Shown: positions 1 to 9,704 of the stretch, one piece after another
How positions within the stretch are numbered: the first letter of the stretch is position 1
Layout of the letters: each line of letters starts with the position of its first letter
The notes under the pieces: model-generated
Seen by the model: only the letters and a program-made list of their open reading frames with translations
What the model was told of the DNA's origin: nothing
Database searches by the model: none
Assembly: GCF_000377505.1 (NCBI RefSeq)
Contig: NZ_KB898192.1
Span: forward strand, 124,001 to 188,000
Length of the DNA: 64,000 nucleotides
Direction: 5' to 3'
Source: Paenibacillus massiliensis 2301065 = DSM 16942
Lineage (GTDB): Bacteria > Bacillota > Bacilli > Paenibacillales > Paenibacillaceae
Translations under genes and position numbers: made by a program

Positions 1-756
1 TCTGCTACCAGACTCGCGAAGCAGAGGAATAGTCTCTTCAATCTGCCGCACGATGGCACTGCCCACCACGACGCCATCGCACATTTGCGAGAAGCGCTGC
101 ACTTGCTCCCGTGTAGAGATCCCGAAGCCGACAGCAACTGGAATATCTGTGAAGCTCTTGACCTTGGCGATGAAGCTATCCACTTCATTATGGAAGGAGG
201 ACCGCTCACCCGTTACGCCAAGCGAGGATACACAATAAATAAATCCACGTGCATTCTTCACGATCTTCTCAATTCGCTGATCGGATGTCGGGGCTACCAG
301 CGGCACGAGATGGACATCGGCCTCTTCCGCCATCTTGCCAATGACTTCCGCCTCCTCGATGGGAAGGTCGGGAATGATCAGACCACTGATATCATGCGTC
401 CGAATCGTTGCAAAAAAGGTCTCCAATCCCATCTGTAGAATAGGATTATAGTAGGTGAAGAGAATGAAAGGAAGCTGTGACCCGGCTTCTCTCGCTTGCT
501 TGGCAACCTCCAGACACGAGTGAATCGTAATTTGGCTCTGCAAGGCCCGCTCGGAGGCACGCTGGATGACCGGACCGTCAGCAAGAGGGTCCGAATAGGG
601 AACTCCCAGCTCCAGAATATCTGCCCCGGCCTCCTCCAGCTCGTGAATGATATCCAAGGTTGTATTCAGATCCGGGTCTCCCACCGTCAGGAAAGGAATT
701 AGCGCTGTTCTCCCTTCACCGCGCAGACGCGTGAAGACTTCATCCATTCGATTCAT
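1..756 (-). CDS. trpA: tryptophan synthase alpha subunit (partial, 3' end outside window)
   Basis: Cleaves indole-3-glycerol phosphate to indole and glyceraldehyde 3-phosphate, handing indole to TrpB in the alpha2-beta2 complex. The first 252 codons are visible. I read [11 protein letters not shown] near residue 20, [14 protein letters not shown] near residue 50 (carrying the catalytic Glu and Asp of the family), and a phosphate-binding GFGIS stretch near the window edge. The family is about 265 residues, so only the last 10 to 20 are missing. The ATG overlaps the trpB stop as ATGA, implying translational coupling. It is the last visible gene of the aro-trp supraoperon. Confidence 0.97.
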   Translation of the reverse strand, partial: MNRMDEVFTRLRGEGRTALIPFLTVGDPDLNTTLDIIHELEEAGADILELGVPYSDPLADGPVIQRASERALQSQITIHSCLEVAKQAREAGSQLPFILFTYYNPILQMGLETFFATIRTHDISGLIIPDLPIEEAEVIGKMAEEADVHLVPLVAPTSDQRIEKIVKNARGFIYCVSSLGVTGERSSFHNEVDSFIAKVKSFTDIPVAVGFGISTREQVQRFSQMCDGVVVGSAIVRQIEETIPLLRESGSR

Positions 757-1949
757 GACGGCTCTCCCCCTGTATACTTAATGATCGATTCTACGTCTTT
801 ATCACCGCGTCCAGACAGGCAAATGACTACAACATCATCACTGCTCAGTTGAGGCGCCAGTTTGATGACCTGGGCAATTGCATGCGAGGATTCCAGCGCC
901 GGCAGGATTCCCTCCAAGCGGCACATGAGCTGTAAGGCCTCGATAGCCTCATCATCGGTAATCGGTACGTATTCCGCTCGTTCAATATCCTTCAGATAAG
1001 AATGTTCTGGACCGACTCCCGGATAGTCCAGACCCGCCGAGATCGAATGCGCAGGCTGCACTTGCCCATATTTGTCTTGCAGCAAATAGCTCATGGAGCC
1101 CTGAAACACGCCGTGTGTCCCTTTTGTCATCGTAGCCGCATGATACTCTGTATCGACACCTTTACCTGCTGCCTCTACTCCGACCAGCTTCACAGCTTCA
1201 TCCTCCAGGAAAGGATAGAACATGCCGATGGCATTGCTGCCACCTCCGACAGCAGCTACCACGACATTCGGCAGTCGTCCCTCTGCCTCCAGAATCTGAC
1301 GGCGCGTCTCATCGCCGATGACTCGCTGGAAGTTACGAACCATCATCGGATACGGATGCGGTCCAACCGCAGAACCCAGAATGTAAAAGGTATCATGCAC
1401 ATGGCTAACCCAGTAACGGAGCGCTTCATTACCGGCATCCTTGAGAGTCCGTGTCCCTGAAGTGACAGTAACGACCTCTGCACCAAGTAGACGCATGCGA
1501 AATACGTTCAGCTGCTGGCGAACGGTATCCTCCTCGCCCATGAAGACTTTGCATTCCAGCCCAAGCAATGCAGCCACGGTCGCTGTAGCTACACCATGCT
1601 GTCCTGCACCAGTCTCAGCAATAACCTTGGTCTTGCCCATTCGCTGTGCCAGCAGTCCTTGTCCCAACGCGTTATTAATCTTATGCGCACCTGTATGGTT
1701 CAGGTCTTCACGCTTCAGGTAGATCTTGGCTTGTCCGAGATGCTCACTGAGACGCTTCGCGTAGTACAGTGGCGTCTCCCGCCCCGAATAATTCTGCAGC
1801 AGATCATTCAACTCCGCATTAAATGCTGGATCATCTGCATACTTCCGGTAAGACTCCTCTAGCTCAAGCAAAGCATTCATCAGGGTCTCAGGCACAAATC
1901 TGCCCCCAAACACCCCAAAGCGTCCGTTCATATCAGGATATTGTGTCAA
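753..1949 (-). CDS. trpB: tryptophan synthase beta subunit
   Basis: PLP enzyme that condenses indole with serine to give tryptophan. It is 398 residues, the usual length. The PLP lysine is in the [11 protein letters not shown] motif (about Lys90), and the phosphate-binding GGGSNA loop lies near residue 235. The C-terminal LSGRGDKDV motif is intact. Its start lies inside the 3' end of trpF (17-nt overlap) and its stop overlaps trpA, so trpF-trpB-trpA form a tightly coupled block. Nothing unusual was seen in the protein. Confidence 0.98.
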   Translation of the reverse strand: MTQYPDMNGRFGVFGGRFVPETLMNALLELEESYRKYADDPAFNAELNDLLQNYSGRETPLYYAKRLSEHLGQAKIYLKREDLNHTGAHKINNALGQGLLAQRMGKTKVIAETGAGQHGVATATVAALLGLECKVFMGEEDTVRQQLNVFRMRLLGAEVVTVTSGTRTLKDAGNEALRYWVSHVHDTFYILGSAVGPHPYPMMVRNFQRVIGDETRRQILEAEGRLPNVVVAAVGGGSNAIGMFYPFLEDEAVKLVGVEAAGKGVDTEYHAATMTKGTHGVFQGSMSYLLQDKYGQVQPAHSISAGLDYPGVGPEHSYLKDIERAEYVPITDDEAIEALQLMCRLEGILPALESSHAIAQVIKLAPQLSSDDVVVICLSGRGDKDVESIIKYTGGEPS

Positions 1950-2613
1950 GCCGCTTCACCCTCTCCACAAAACTTGTAATTTTCTGTATATCCTTCATCC
2001 CATCTGTCTCTACGCCACTGGATACGTCCAGTCCGTCAGGAGCATATAACGCTATGAGCTCTGTGACATTCTCTGAATGCAGGCCTCCGGCGACGAGCAG
2101 TGTAATTCCATGCTGCTGTGCCCAGTCCTGATAAGCAGGAATTCTGTCCCATGCAAAAGTTCGCCCCGACCCTCCCCCATATACGGGGTCATGTGTATCT
2201 AGCAGTAGAGCATCTATAGTCCCGATATAGTCATCCAATTGGTTATGTACAGATGCTTCTGTACCATCCGTAATAGGAAGTGCTTTGATCACCCTTAGAC
2301 CCAATTGTTCCTTAACTGCACGGCAAAATTCAGGACTCTCCTGCCCATGTAGCTGAATAATATCCAGCGGGGCTGTGTGAAGCAGTTCCCTCAGCTCTTG
2401 CAGCTCGGGATTAACAAATACGCCGACACTTTGCGGCGCAGCTTCCGTCTGCCATTCCCTTAGAATAGGGATCAGTTCGGCCGCCTGCTGTGCTGTGACT
2501 CGACGCTTGCTTGGCGCAAATACGAATCCGATATAATCCACTGGTAAATGTACCATAGATTTTAGCACTTCAACGCTTTGAAGTCCACAAATTTTTACGG
2601 CCGTCCTCTCCAT
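1933..2613 (-). CDS. trpF: phosphoribosylanthranilate isomerase
   Basis: Carries out the Amadori rearrangement of phosphoribosylanthranilate in tryptophan synthesis. KICGL at the N terminus carries the catalytic Cys, and a C-terminal GLDVSSGVE phosphate loop is present. The frame stays open to 2655, but the ATG at 2613 is preferred because AAAGGAG lies about 8 nt upstream and the protein then begins just before KICGL, giving 226 residues. The 141-nt gap to trpC is the longest intergenic space within the trpD-trpA segment and is rich in CAG and AAG triplets. Confidence 0.95.
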   Translation of the reverse strand: MERTAVKICGLQSVEVLKSMVHLPVDYIGFVFAPSKRRVTAQQAAELIPILREWQTEAAPQSVGVFVNPELQELRELLHTAPLDIIQLHGQESPEFCRAVKEQLGLRVIKALPITDGTEASVHNQLDDYIGTIDALLLDTHDPVYGGGSGRTFAWDRIPAYQDWAQQHGITLLVAGGLHSENVTELIALYAPDGLDVSSGVETDGMKDIQKITSFVERVKRLDTIS

Positions 2614-2754
2614 GCTATTGCTCCTTTCCCCAAGCTCATAAAGCATGATCCCCAATACTATTAGCGTTGCATTGCTGTTATCATTAGCATTACTGCGCTG
2701 CTTCTATGTTGCTTCTGTTCTGCTTTCATTCTGTAGCTGTTATCGCCACTTTTC

Positions 2755-3552
2755 CTACTGCTGTAGCTTACCTTCCATTAATTCGAGCACAGCACGTCCG
2801 ATATCCTGCTGACGCATGAAATATTCCCCTACCAGTATCCCCTGTGCTCCTGTTCCTCTAAGAAACTCTACATCCTGCGGCCCAGCTATGCCACTTTCAC
2901 TGATTAGTGTTACATCATCCGGTACCAAGGCAGCTAATTGCTCCGTCGTCTCCAGTCTGGTCTCGAATGTACGCAGATCCCGGTTGTTCACCCCGATGAG
3001 GGTAGCTCCATCCACCTCTAATACCGTCTCCAGTTCTTGACGATCATGAACCTCCACGAGTACATCCATACCTAGTTCACGGGCTGTGCGATGGTAGCTG
3101 GCGATCTGCTCTGGTTCCAAAATGGCCGCGATCAACAGAATTGCGTCTGCTCCCAGCACTCGTGCTTCATAGATTTGCAGCTCATCAATAATAAAATCCT
3201 TGCGAAGCAACGGGATGCTGACGGTATTTCGAATAGAGCGCAGTACCTCAGGTCCCCCCTGGAAATATTCCACGTCCGTAAGCACCGAGATGCAATCTGC
3301 ACCAGCCTCTTCATAGGCACGGGCAATGTCCAACGGATGAAAATCAGGGCGAATCAAGCCCTTGGAGGGTGAGGCCTTCTTGACCTCTGCGATCAGGCCC
3401 ATAGGCCGTGTGCGATTTTGTGAGAGAGCAGCCTCGAAGCCCTTGGTGGCAGGTAACTCGCTAATCACTCTTTCTGCCTCTGCGATAGAAAAGCTTTCCT
3501 TAAGTCTCGCAACTTCTTTGTGCTTGGTGACGACGATTTGATCAAGATACAT
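2755..3552 (-). CDS. trpC: indole-3-glycerol phosphate synthase
   Basis: Closes the indole ring of carboxyphenylaminodeoxyribulose phosphate, a TIM-barrel enzyme. Catalytic lysines occur in AEVKKASPSKG and PLLRKDFI, and ISESGI marks the C-terminal phosphate site. Two in-frame ATGs exist, at 3558 and 3552. AGGAGG is only 2 nt from the first but 8 nt from the second, so I chose 3552 (265 residues). The start overlaps the end of trpD by 11 nt, suggesting coupled translation. Confidence 0.96.
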   Translation of the reverse strand: MYLDQIVVTKHKEVARLKESFSIAEAERVISELPATKGFEAALSQNRTRPMGLIAEVKKASPSKGLIRPDFHPLDIARAYEEAGADCISVLTDVEYFQGGPEVLRSIRNTVSIPLLRKDFIIDELQIYEARVLGADAILLIAAILEPEQIASYHRTARELGMDVLVEVHDRQELETVLEVDGATLIGVNNRDLRTFETRLETTEQLAALVPDDVTLISESGIAGPQDVEFLRGTGAQGILVGEYFMRQQDIGRAVLELMEGKLQQ

Positions 3553-4582
3553 GCTCATATCCTCCTGTTGCCATAATTAACTGCTGTAGTTTTTCCTTTG
3601 CTTTGCCTGTATCAATGACCTGCGCAGCGGTGGCTACACCTGCCTGCAAAGAATCGGCCAGACCTGCTACATAGATGCAGGCACCTGCATTGGCCAACAC
3701 TACATCACGATACGGTCCCTGCTCTCCGTTCAGAACACGGTGGATGATAAGCGCATTAGTAGCTGCATCCCCACCCAATACCTGCTCCAGAGGATATGTG
3801 CTAAGCCCCAATTGCCCGGGATCTATATCGTATGTCAGTATATCTCCATTCCTGAGCTCCGACACCGTCGTCGGGGCTGAAATGCTAATCTCATCCAATC
3901 CTTCATGACTGCATACAACCAAAGCCCGTTTAGAACCTAGTCGCTGAAGCACGGCTGCCACAACATCCGTCTTGCTCCGATCATAGATACCAAGCAGCTG
4001 ACGATCAGCCCCTGCCGGATTGGTAAGCGGACCAAGCATATTGAATACGGTTCTGACCCCAAGCTCACGTCTTGGAGCAGCTGCATACTTCATAGAAGGG
4101 TGATACAGCTGAGCGAACAGGAAGCATATACCGACATGCTCCAAGCACTCCTTCGCCTGCTCTCCGTTCAGATGAATATTCACACCTAGAGCTTCAAGTA
4201 CATCTGCGCTGCCAGCTCTACCACTAGCCGAACGATTACCATGCTTGGCGACTCTCACAGAGGCTGCTGATGCGATAATAGCAGATACAGTAGAAATATT
4301 AAATTTATGAATACCAGATCCCCCAGTACCACAAGTGTCAAGGAGCTGACGCTGCTCTACCTGTACGCCTTGTGCATGCCCACGCATCGCTTCTGCGAAG
4401 CCCGTAATCTCCTCGACCGTCTCCCCCTTCATGCGCAGTGCTGTCAGCAAGCCGCCAATCTGAGCGGACGTGGCCTTTCCATTCATAATGTGCTCCATCA
4501 TGCTCCGCGCTTCGAACTGGCTCAGGTCCTTGCCTTCCAGAATGTGGTTCAGTCCGTTCTGCATCAAGTGCTCCATGTTCAT
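3542..4582 (-). CDS. trpD: anthranilate phosphoribosyltransferase
   Basis: Transfers phosphoribose from PRPP to anthranilate. It is 346 residues, with the PRPP-binding DTCGTGGSG motif near residue 85 and the KHGNRS motif after it. The Mg-binding region follows. AGGAGG precedes the ATG at good spacing. It is separated from trpE by 109 nt in which I see no clear signal. It is not fused to a glutamine amidotransferase. No trpG is present in this operon, as in B. subtilis, where the shared amidotransferase sits with the folate genes. Confidence 0.97.
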   Translation of the reverse strand: MNMEHLMQNGLNHILEGKDLSQFEARSMMEHIMNGKATSAQIGGLLTALRMKGETVEEITGFAEAMRGHAQGVQVEQRQLLDTCGTGGSGIHKFNISTVSAIIASAASVRVAKHGNRSASGRAGSADVLEALGVNIHLNGEQAKECLEHVGICFLFAQLYHPSMKYAAAPRRELGVRTVFNMLGPLTNPAGADRQLLGIYDRSKTDVVAAVLQRLGSKRALVVCSHEGLDEISISAPTTVSELRNGDILTYDIDPGQLGLSTYPLEQVLGGDAATNALIIHRVLNGEQGPYRDVVLANAGACIYVAGLADSLQAGVATAAQVIDTGKAKEKLQQLIMATGGYEHVS

Positions 4583-4691
4583 TGCCTGCTCCTCCTCTTC
4601 TCAATTTGTAATCCTTCTTATGAATAATGCAGTGTCTGCCAGCGACACCTTTGTCTTATATCCTTATTGCATGCATGTCATCTGAATCAAA

Positions 4692-6239
4692 TCAAGGAGC
4701 GAACAAGTAATCCTGATTCAGCACATCTCCCAATTTAGCAGGCTGTGGGAACATTTCTTCAGCTGTTCGAATCGCCTTCAGCATCGCCTTGGCCTTATTG
4801 ATGGTCTCCATGTATTCACTCTCTGCCACAGAGTCCCATACAATCCCCGCTCCAGCCTGTACGTAGGCTCTACCCTTGCGGAATACAATTGTCCGGATCG
4901 TAATACAAGTATCCATATTTCCCGTGAAGCCGAGATAGCCGATCGCTCCAGCATAGGCTCCTCTGGACTCACGCTCAAGCTCCCCGATAATCTCCATCGC
5001 TCTCAGCTTCGGAGCGCCCGAGACGGTTCCAGCTGGGAGGCAGGACAGGAAAGCATCAAAGAAATCCTTGTCCTTGGCAAGCTGTCCCGATACGTTGGAG
5101 ACAATATGCATTACGTGTGAGTACCGCTCGATCTCCATGAATGTGTCACAGGTGACCGTGCCGAATTCAGACACTCTGCCCAGATCATTCCGCCCAAGGT
5201 CCACCAGCATCAGATGCTCTGCCCGTTCCTTCTCGTCCTTCAGCAGTTCCTCTGCCAAAGCCTGATCCTCTGCCTCTGTGCTGCCGCGTGGTCTCGTGCC
5301 TGCAATAGGTCTCGTTTCTACACGGCCATGATCGACCTTGACCAGCGCCTCTGGAGATGTACCGACGATGATTTCCTCGCCCATTTTCAAGTAGTACATA
5401 TACGGAGAAGGATTCATCGTCCGCAGTACGCGGTAGACATGCAACGGCGATACCTCAGTATCGATATGGAAGCGTTGGGACAATACCACCTGGAAGATGT
5501 CCCCAGCACGAATGTATTCCTTAGCCCGCTCCACATTCCCTATAAATTGCTCCTTCGACATATTGGAGTGGATCGTTCCCAGCTCTACATCACCTGGTAC
5601 TGTGGCTGCGCTGAACGGGTCCTCCTTCACAGGCTGTCGCAGCTGCGTGGCCGTTGCTTCCAGCTTCCGTTCTACAGCGGCATACGCCCGGCGAATCTCA
5701 TCATCCGTTGCACCTTCTGGGACATGTACATTGCCTACCAGCAGCATCTGCTGCTTAACATGGTCAAATACAATGATTTGATCACAGAACATGAAGCGAA
5801 TATCATCCATATTGAGATCATCCACCGCATGAGCGGGTAGCTTCTCATAATATTGCAGGAGATCATAACCGAAGAATCCGATGGCCCCTCCAGTGAACGG
5901 CGGCATCTCATCCAGCTTGGGGCTGCGGTATTTCCGCAGCAGCGTTTTGAGCGCCTCAATCGGCTTGCCGTGCACCTCTTGCTCCTTCCCGTTGCTGTTG
6001 ATGACGAGCCGTCCTTTTTTGCCGGAGATCATCAGAAAAGGGTCTTTGCCAATGAAGGAATAGCGAGCCCATTGCGCCCCACCCTCCACACTTTCCAGCA
6101 GAAAAGCATGCTCCTGCTCCGCATAACGGCGGAAAATCCGAATGGGTGTCTCCATGTCAGCCAGCACCTTTTTATGTACCGGGATCAGATTGTATTGACC
6201 GGCCATCGAAATTACAAACTCTACATTAGGGGTCAGCAT
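4692..6239 (-). CDS. trpE: anthranilate synthase component I
   Basis: Converts chorismate plus ammonia or glutamine to anthranilate, the first committed step to tryptophan. The N-terminal LLESVEGG is the region of the feedback tryptophan site. The C-terminal chorismate-binding domain has AGTRPRG, LGRNDLGRV and AGAGIV. The frame is open to 6305, but the ATG at 6239 has an AAGGAAGGA ribosome site and the expected N terminus, giving 515 residues. The terminator 68 nt upstream and the TRAP-like array suggest attenuation control. The amidotransferase partner (TrpG/PabA) is not encoded here. Confidence 0.97.
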   Translation of the reverse strand: MLTPNVEFVISMAGQYNLIPVHKKVLADMETPIRIFRRYAEQEHAFLLESVEGGAQWARYSFIGKDPFLMISGKKGRLVINSNGKEQEVHGKPIEALKTLLRKYRSPKLDEMPPFTGGAIGFFGYDLLQYYEKLPAHAVDDLNMDDIRFMFCDQIIVFDHVKQQMLLVGNVHVPEGATDDEIRRAYAAVERKLEATATQLRQPVKEDPFSAATVPGDVELGTIHSNMSKEQFIGNVERAKEYIRAGDIFQVVLSQRFHIDTEVSPLHVYRVLRTMNPSPYMYYLKMGEEIIVGTSPEALVKVDHGRVETRPIAGTRPRGSTEAEDQALAEELLKDEKERAEHLMLVDLGRNDLGRVSEFGTVTCDTFMEIERYSHVMHIVSNVSGQLAKDKDFFDAFLSCLPAGTVSGAPKLRAMEIIGELERESRGAYAGAIGYLGFTGNMDTCITIRTIVFRKGRAYVQAGAGIVWDSVAESEYMETINKAKAMLKAIRTAEEMFPQPAKLGDVLNQDYLFAP

Positions 6240-6307
6240 TTGATCGCTTCCTTCCTTCAATTCAAATATTTGCACTGCGACTTGCGATGGATAATATCTG
6301 GGCAAAT

Positions 6308-6335
6308 AAAAAAGTCCCTACCGTAAGGTAGAGAC
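6308..6335 (-). terminator. trp leader terminator (putative attenuator)
   Basis: On the minus strand a 9-bp stem (GTCTCTACC with GGTAGGGAC, one G-U pair) closes a 4-nt loop and is followed by six T residues. It lies 68 nt before the trpE start, in the same direction, with no gene ending just before it. That position is expected of an attenuator rather than of an end-of-operon terminator. The core CTCTAC of the 5' arm is complementary to GTAGAG inside the TRAP-like array, a possible antiterminator pairing. Confidence 0.85.
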
Positions 6336-6628
6336 TGTTGTCGTTAATGGATGTCGATTGCCGCCATATTTTGGGTAGTCCGATACTTGACATTAGAGTA
6401 ACATCTATCGACGCCATTCTAATGAAGTAAGACTGCTCGAGGCTATATAGCTCCAGAGACTATAGAATGGCCCAGCTTCACTGAACACGTAGTACTCTAT
6501 AATTCTCGGTGAACTCATGCCTTCAGAACCCTTCGCAAGTCTATTCGTCTTACACCGATCCCGTTCAAACACACAACAGGATACTGCTGTATTGATCTCA
6601 TAGACAGACCTTTGCGAAAAAATATGGA

Positions 6629-6690
6629 CTTAGCTTATCTCAACTCTTCTCATCTCGACTCAACTGACTCTACTTCACTCAACTTAGCTA
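6629..6690 (-). promoter_or_regulatory. candidate TRAP-binding site (twelve NAG repeats) in the trp leader
   Basis: Read on the minus strand, the 62 nt consist of TAG, AAG, GAG, AAG, GAG, a 6-nt gap, then GAG, GAG, GAG, GAG, GAG, AAG, AAG. All other spacers are exactly 2 nt. TRAP binds about eleven (G/U)AG triplets spaced by 2 to 3 nt in B. subtilis trp RNA. Eight of the twelve here are GAG or TAG; four are the weaker AAG. The TRAP gene is at 16963 to 17193. The match in period, strand and position before trpE is strong; binding itself is inferred. Confidence 0.85.
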
Positions 6691-6781
6691 TCCACAGTAT
6701 ATGGAATTATTCTTAGCCAAATTAGACTGTCGTGATCTGACCAATAGTTCATCACATCACTATAACCAGCTTCACTTGGGC

Positions 6782-6910
6782 ACTCTAACTTTCACTCATC
6801 TATACTAGGCGCTTCCGCGCTAGCACTCATCTGCTTATCTAATAACCTAACAATCCTGCCTAGCTTGCGTTACATACTCATCTCATGCTGAACTCATCTG
6901 AACTATAGGT
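6782..6910 (-). promoter_or_regulatory. upstream NAG-rich leader segment with four AGATGAGT octamers
   Basis: The minus strand carries AGATGAGT four times (plus-strand positions 6794-6801, 6825-6832, 6876-6883, 6892-6899) among several further TAG and GAG triplets. Spacing between octamers is irregular (16, 51 and 31 nt). It lies just downstream of the candidate trp promoter and so would be in the leader RNA. Each octamer has the AG-NN-GAG form, so these could be auxiliary TRAP contacts, but the irregular layout makes this weaker than the main array. Confidence 0.4.
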
Positions 6911-6912
6911 AC

Positions 6913-6942
6913 ACTATAGCGTAAAATGACACTCCTTGGCAA
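6913..6942 (-). promoter_or_regulatory. candidate sigma-A promoter of the trp leader
   Basis: TTGCCA (6942-6937) and TATAGT (6918-6913) are separated by 18 nt, just after the aroH stop codon. Transcription from here would give a leader of roughly 670 nt before trpE, containing both NAG-rich segments and the terminator. Read-through from the upstream aroC promoter is also possible. Confidence 0.55.
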
Positions 6943-6951
6943 CTCCCAAAT

Positions 6952-7332
6952 TCATGAGCTGCTCTTGGAGGACGACAAGTCTGGTCGCAGGACCTTCGCG
7001 CCGCGTAAATACACGTGGTTGATCTCACGCTGCGTCTTGTTCGTATTGATCTGAACCATAAAGCGGATACAACGCTCTAGACTTCCTTGCACTGGTATCT
7101 CAACAGCGCACATCAGCGGGACGAGCTCCCAGCCCTCCAACTCCCGAATGGCCTTGGCGGGGAAAGCGGCATCCAGATCCTGTGTCATAGTGATCCACAC
7201 ATGGCAGATCTGCTCCGGCTGAATCTGATTCCGGGATACAATATCATTCAATAGCTCTGCGGTCGCTTCGAGAATCTCGTCCGCATTGTTCGAGCTTACG
7301 GTCGTTGCTCCCCGAATTCCTCGATTATACAC
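6952..7332 (-). CDS. aroH: chorismate mutase, AroH type
   Basis: Rearranges chorismate to prephenate for phenylalanine and tyrosine synthesis. It is 126 residues, with the AroH-family N terminus RGIRGATTV and conserved VWITMTQDLDAAFPAKA, CAVEIPV and HVYLRGA stretches. The GTG start follows AGGAGGAG and lies immediately after the aroB stop. Its position between aroB and the trp leader is the same as in B. subtilis. The C terminus ends in a serine-rich tail. Confidence 0.96.
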   Translation of the reverse strand: MYNRGIRGATTVSSNNADEILEATAELLNDIVSRNQIQPEQICHVWITMTQDLDAAFPAKAIRELEGWELVPLMCAVEIPVQGSLERCIRFMVQINTNKTQREINHVYLRGAKVLRPDLSSSKSSS

Positions 7333-7334
7333 GC

Positions 7335-8432
7335 TTACTCCTCCTCTCTAAGCTGCTCGATGACCTCTCTGACTATCTCTATGGAAATATCCTTCACAAT
7401 ATCCACACGACCCATCGCCCGTGGCACTACGAAAGTGACTACTCCCTCTTTGAACTTCTTGTCATGCATCATGGCGGTCAGCAGCTGCTCTGTAGCCAGA
7501 TGCTTGGGCAGTACAGTGGGCAGCTTCAGTGCCTTCAGCATGTTCCGTGTCTCCACAGCAAGAGACGGGTCGGCTCCCAGACGTACGCCGAGCAGAGCTG
7601 AACCTACCATCCCGATTGAAATGGCCTCTCCGTGCAAAAATTCTCCGTAGCCAGCAATTGCTTCAATGGCATGACCGATCGTATGTCCCAAATTCAGAAT
7701 GGCACGCAGTCCCTCTTCTCGCTCATCCTGAGAGACAACAGCTGCCTTGACTGCACAGCCTTGGCCCAAGCCATATTCAAGCGCATCGGGCTGAAGCGCC
7801 AATAGCTCCTCGGTATGCTCAAGGCACCAGTATGCGAAGGCTTCATCCCAAATCAGACCATGCTTCAGCATCTCCGAGAGTCCTGCTGACACCTCACGAG
7901 GAGGTAGCGTCAGTAAGGTGTCCACGTCATACAATACAAGCTCGGGTTGGTGGAAGGCGCCAATCATATTTTTAGCCAAAGGATGGTTAATGCCTACCTT
8001 GCCCCCTACGCTGCTATCATGCGCAAGGATAGTCGTCGGCACCTGGATGAACTTGATGCCACGCATGAAGCTCGCAGCCACAAAGCCCGCGAGATCACCT
8101 ACAACTCCGCCACCTAGTGCGATGACCGCTGAGCTCCGATTCAGTCCTGCCTCCAGTGCAGTAGTGATAACTTGCTCATATACCGTCAAGGACTTGGAGG
8201 TCTCTCCAGCCTTCACGATCGAAGCAACTGTCGTGTACCCCTGCTCCCGCAGGCTGTCCTCCAGAATCTTCAAATATCTCGGAGCTGTATTATCATCAGC
8301 TACAATGAGTAGCGGGCTCTTGCTCGATATACCATGTTGGCGGAAATAATTGCCGGCCTCTGGCAGTAGCCCTCTACCGATATAGATGGGATACGTGCGT
8401 TCTTGATCCAATTGAACTGTAATGGTCTGCAT
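7335..8432 (-). CDS. aroB: 3-dehydroquinate synthase
   Basis: NAD- and metal-dependent cyclisation of DAHP to 3-dehydroquinate, the second shikimate step. It is 365 residues. GGGVVGDLAGFVAA near residue 105 is the dinucleotide-binding signature. GHTIGHAIE carries a metal-ligand histidine, and HGEAISIGM another. It starts one nucleotide after the aroC stop, so the aro genes form a compact operon. Confidence 0.97.
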   Translation of the reverse strand: MQTITVQLDQERTYPIYIGRGLLPEAGNYFRQHGISSKSPLLIVADDNTAPRYLKILEDSLREQGYTTVASIVKAGETSKSLTVYEQVITTALEAGLNRSSAVIALGGGVVGDLAGFVAASFMRGIKFIQVPTTILAHDSSVGGKVGINHPLAKNMIGAFHQPELVLYDVDTLLTLPPREVSAGLSEMLKHGLIWDEAFAYWCLEHTEELLALQPDALEYGLGQGCAVKAAVVSQDEREEGLRAILNLGHTIGHAIEAIAGYGEFLHGEAISIGMVGSALLGVRLGADPSLAVETRNMLKALKLPTVLPKHLATEQLLTAMMHDKKFKEGVVTFVVPRAMGRVDIVKDISIEIVREVIEQLREEE

Positions 8433-8433
8433 C

Positions 8434-9603
8434 TTAGTAGCTATCCAGCTGTGCCTGATATGCTTTCATATTGGCATGCATCTCTTCAATGGAATCTCCG
8501 CCGAATTTTTCGAGCAGGGCCTTCGCAATCTCCCAGGCAACCACATGCTCCATGACGACACTTGCAGCAGGTACAGCACAGGCATCGGATCGCTCTACCT
8601 GAGCGGTGAAGGCCTCTTTGGTATCAATATCCACGCTTTGCAGCGGCTTATACAGAGTAGGAATTGGCTTCATAACTCCGCGCACAACGACAGGCATTCC
8701 ATTTGTCATACCGCCCTCGAATCCACCCAGACGGTTCGTTCTACGATGGTAGCCTTTGTCCTCCGTGTACAGAATCTCATCATGCACCTGGGACCCGCGG
8801 ATAGTACCAGCTTCGAAGCCGATCCCGATCTCAACACCCTTGAAGGCGTTGATAGACATCACTGCCTGCGCAATACGAGCGTCCAGCTTGCGATCATATT
8901 GCACGTGGCTTCCGAGTCCAATCGGAACACCCTCTACGATGCATTCTACGATGCCACCGACTGTGTCGCCTTCCTGCTTGATCTGATCAATGTATGCTTC
9001 CATCTTTTTCTCAGTCTCAGGGTCCGTTACACGCACCGAGGAAGCTTCCGTCACCTCAATCAACTCATCAATTGGCATGTCACGGTATGGTGCTTCAATC
9101 TCACCAATTCGAATGACTTGACCAGCCACTTTGATGCCGAACTCAGCCAGTAGCTGCCGTGCCAATGAACCACACGCCACGCGAATGGCTGTCTCACGAG
9201 CACTGGAGCGCTCCAGTACATTTCGCAGGTCCTTCAGGTTGTATTTCATACCCCCATTCAGATCAGCGTGTCCAGGACGAGGACGATGCACGCGACGCTT
9301 CTCTTCGTCACTGCCCTCAATCGGCTCAATGTTCATGATTTTCTGCCAATGCTTCCAATCCTTATTCTCCACAATGATGGCTACTGGTGCACCTGTCGTA
9401 TACCCGTGACGCACTCCGCCAGCAATGGTAGCCGTATCTGTCTCGATCTGCATGCGCCGACCACGTCCGTATCCCTTCTGTCTGCGCTGCAGTTGAAAAT
9501 TAATTTCCTCAAAATTCAATTTCAAATTACTAGGCAATCCTTCTACAATCGCTGTCAGTTGGGGTCCGTGTGTTTCCCCTGCCGTTAAGTAGCGTAGACT
9601 CAT
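8434..9603 (-). CDS. aroC: chorismate synthase
   Basis: Forms chorismate from EPSP using reduced FMN; called aroF in B. subtilis. It is 389 residues. The N-terminal GETHGP motif is present, as are [16 protein letters not shown] and [10 protein letters not shown], all family signatures. GGGGG and a short U/A-rich leader precede the ATG. It is the first gene of the aro-trp supraoperon and sits behind a strong consensus promoter at 9660 to 9688. Chorismate made here feeds TrpE, AroH and MqnA, all encoded within 7 kb. Confidence 0.98.
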   Translation of the reverse strand: MSLRYLTAGETHGPQLTAIVEGLPSNLKLNFEEINFQLQRRQKGYGRGRRMQIETDTATIAGGVRHGYTTGAPVAIIVENKDWKHWQKIMNIEPIEGSDEEKRRVHRPRPGHADLNGGMKYNLKDLRNVLERSSARETAIRVACGSLARQLLAEFGIKVAGQVIRIGEIEAPYRDMPIDELIEVTEASSVRVTDPETEKKMEAYIDQIKQEGDTVGGIVECIVEGVPIGLGSHVQYDRKLDARIAQAVMSINAFKGVEIGIGFEAGTIRGSQVHDEILYTEDKGYHRRTNRLGGFEGGMTNGMPVVVRGVMKPIPTLYKPLQSVDIDTKEAFTAQVERSDACAVPAASVVMEHVVAWEIAKALLEKFGGDSIEEMHANMKAYQAQLDSY

Positions 9604-9659
9604 ATTGCGCGTTCCCCCTTTAAACTGTTAAACTGTGCATCGCTAAAATCCGTTAACTC

Positions 9660-9688
9660 ATTATAGTACAGCCAATGTGCTTTGACAA
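9660..9688 (-). promoter_or_regulatory. sigma-A promoter of aroC
   Basis: TTGTCA (9688-9683), a 17-nt spacer and a perfect TATAAT (9665-9660), about 57 nt before the aroC start. It lies just after the cheR terminator, so it marks a new transcription unit. Confidence 0.88.
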
Positions 9689-9704
9689 GAAATGCCGTGC
9701 CTGT

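Noticed and set aside
2614..2754. CAG/AAG-rich stretch between trpC and trpF as a second TRAP site
   Set aside because: The triplets are mostly CAG and AAG rather than GAG or TAG and the spacing is irregular, so TRAP binding is not supported.
5214..5840. 208-codon plus-strand frame inside trpE
   Set aside because: Antisense shadow of the conserved TrpE chorismate-binding domain; no ribosome site.
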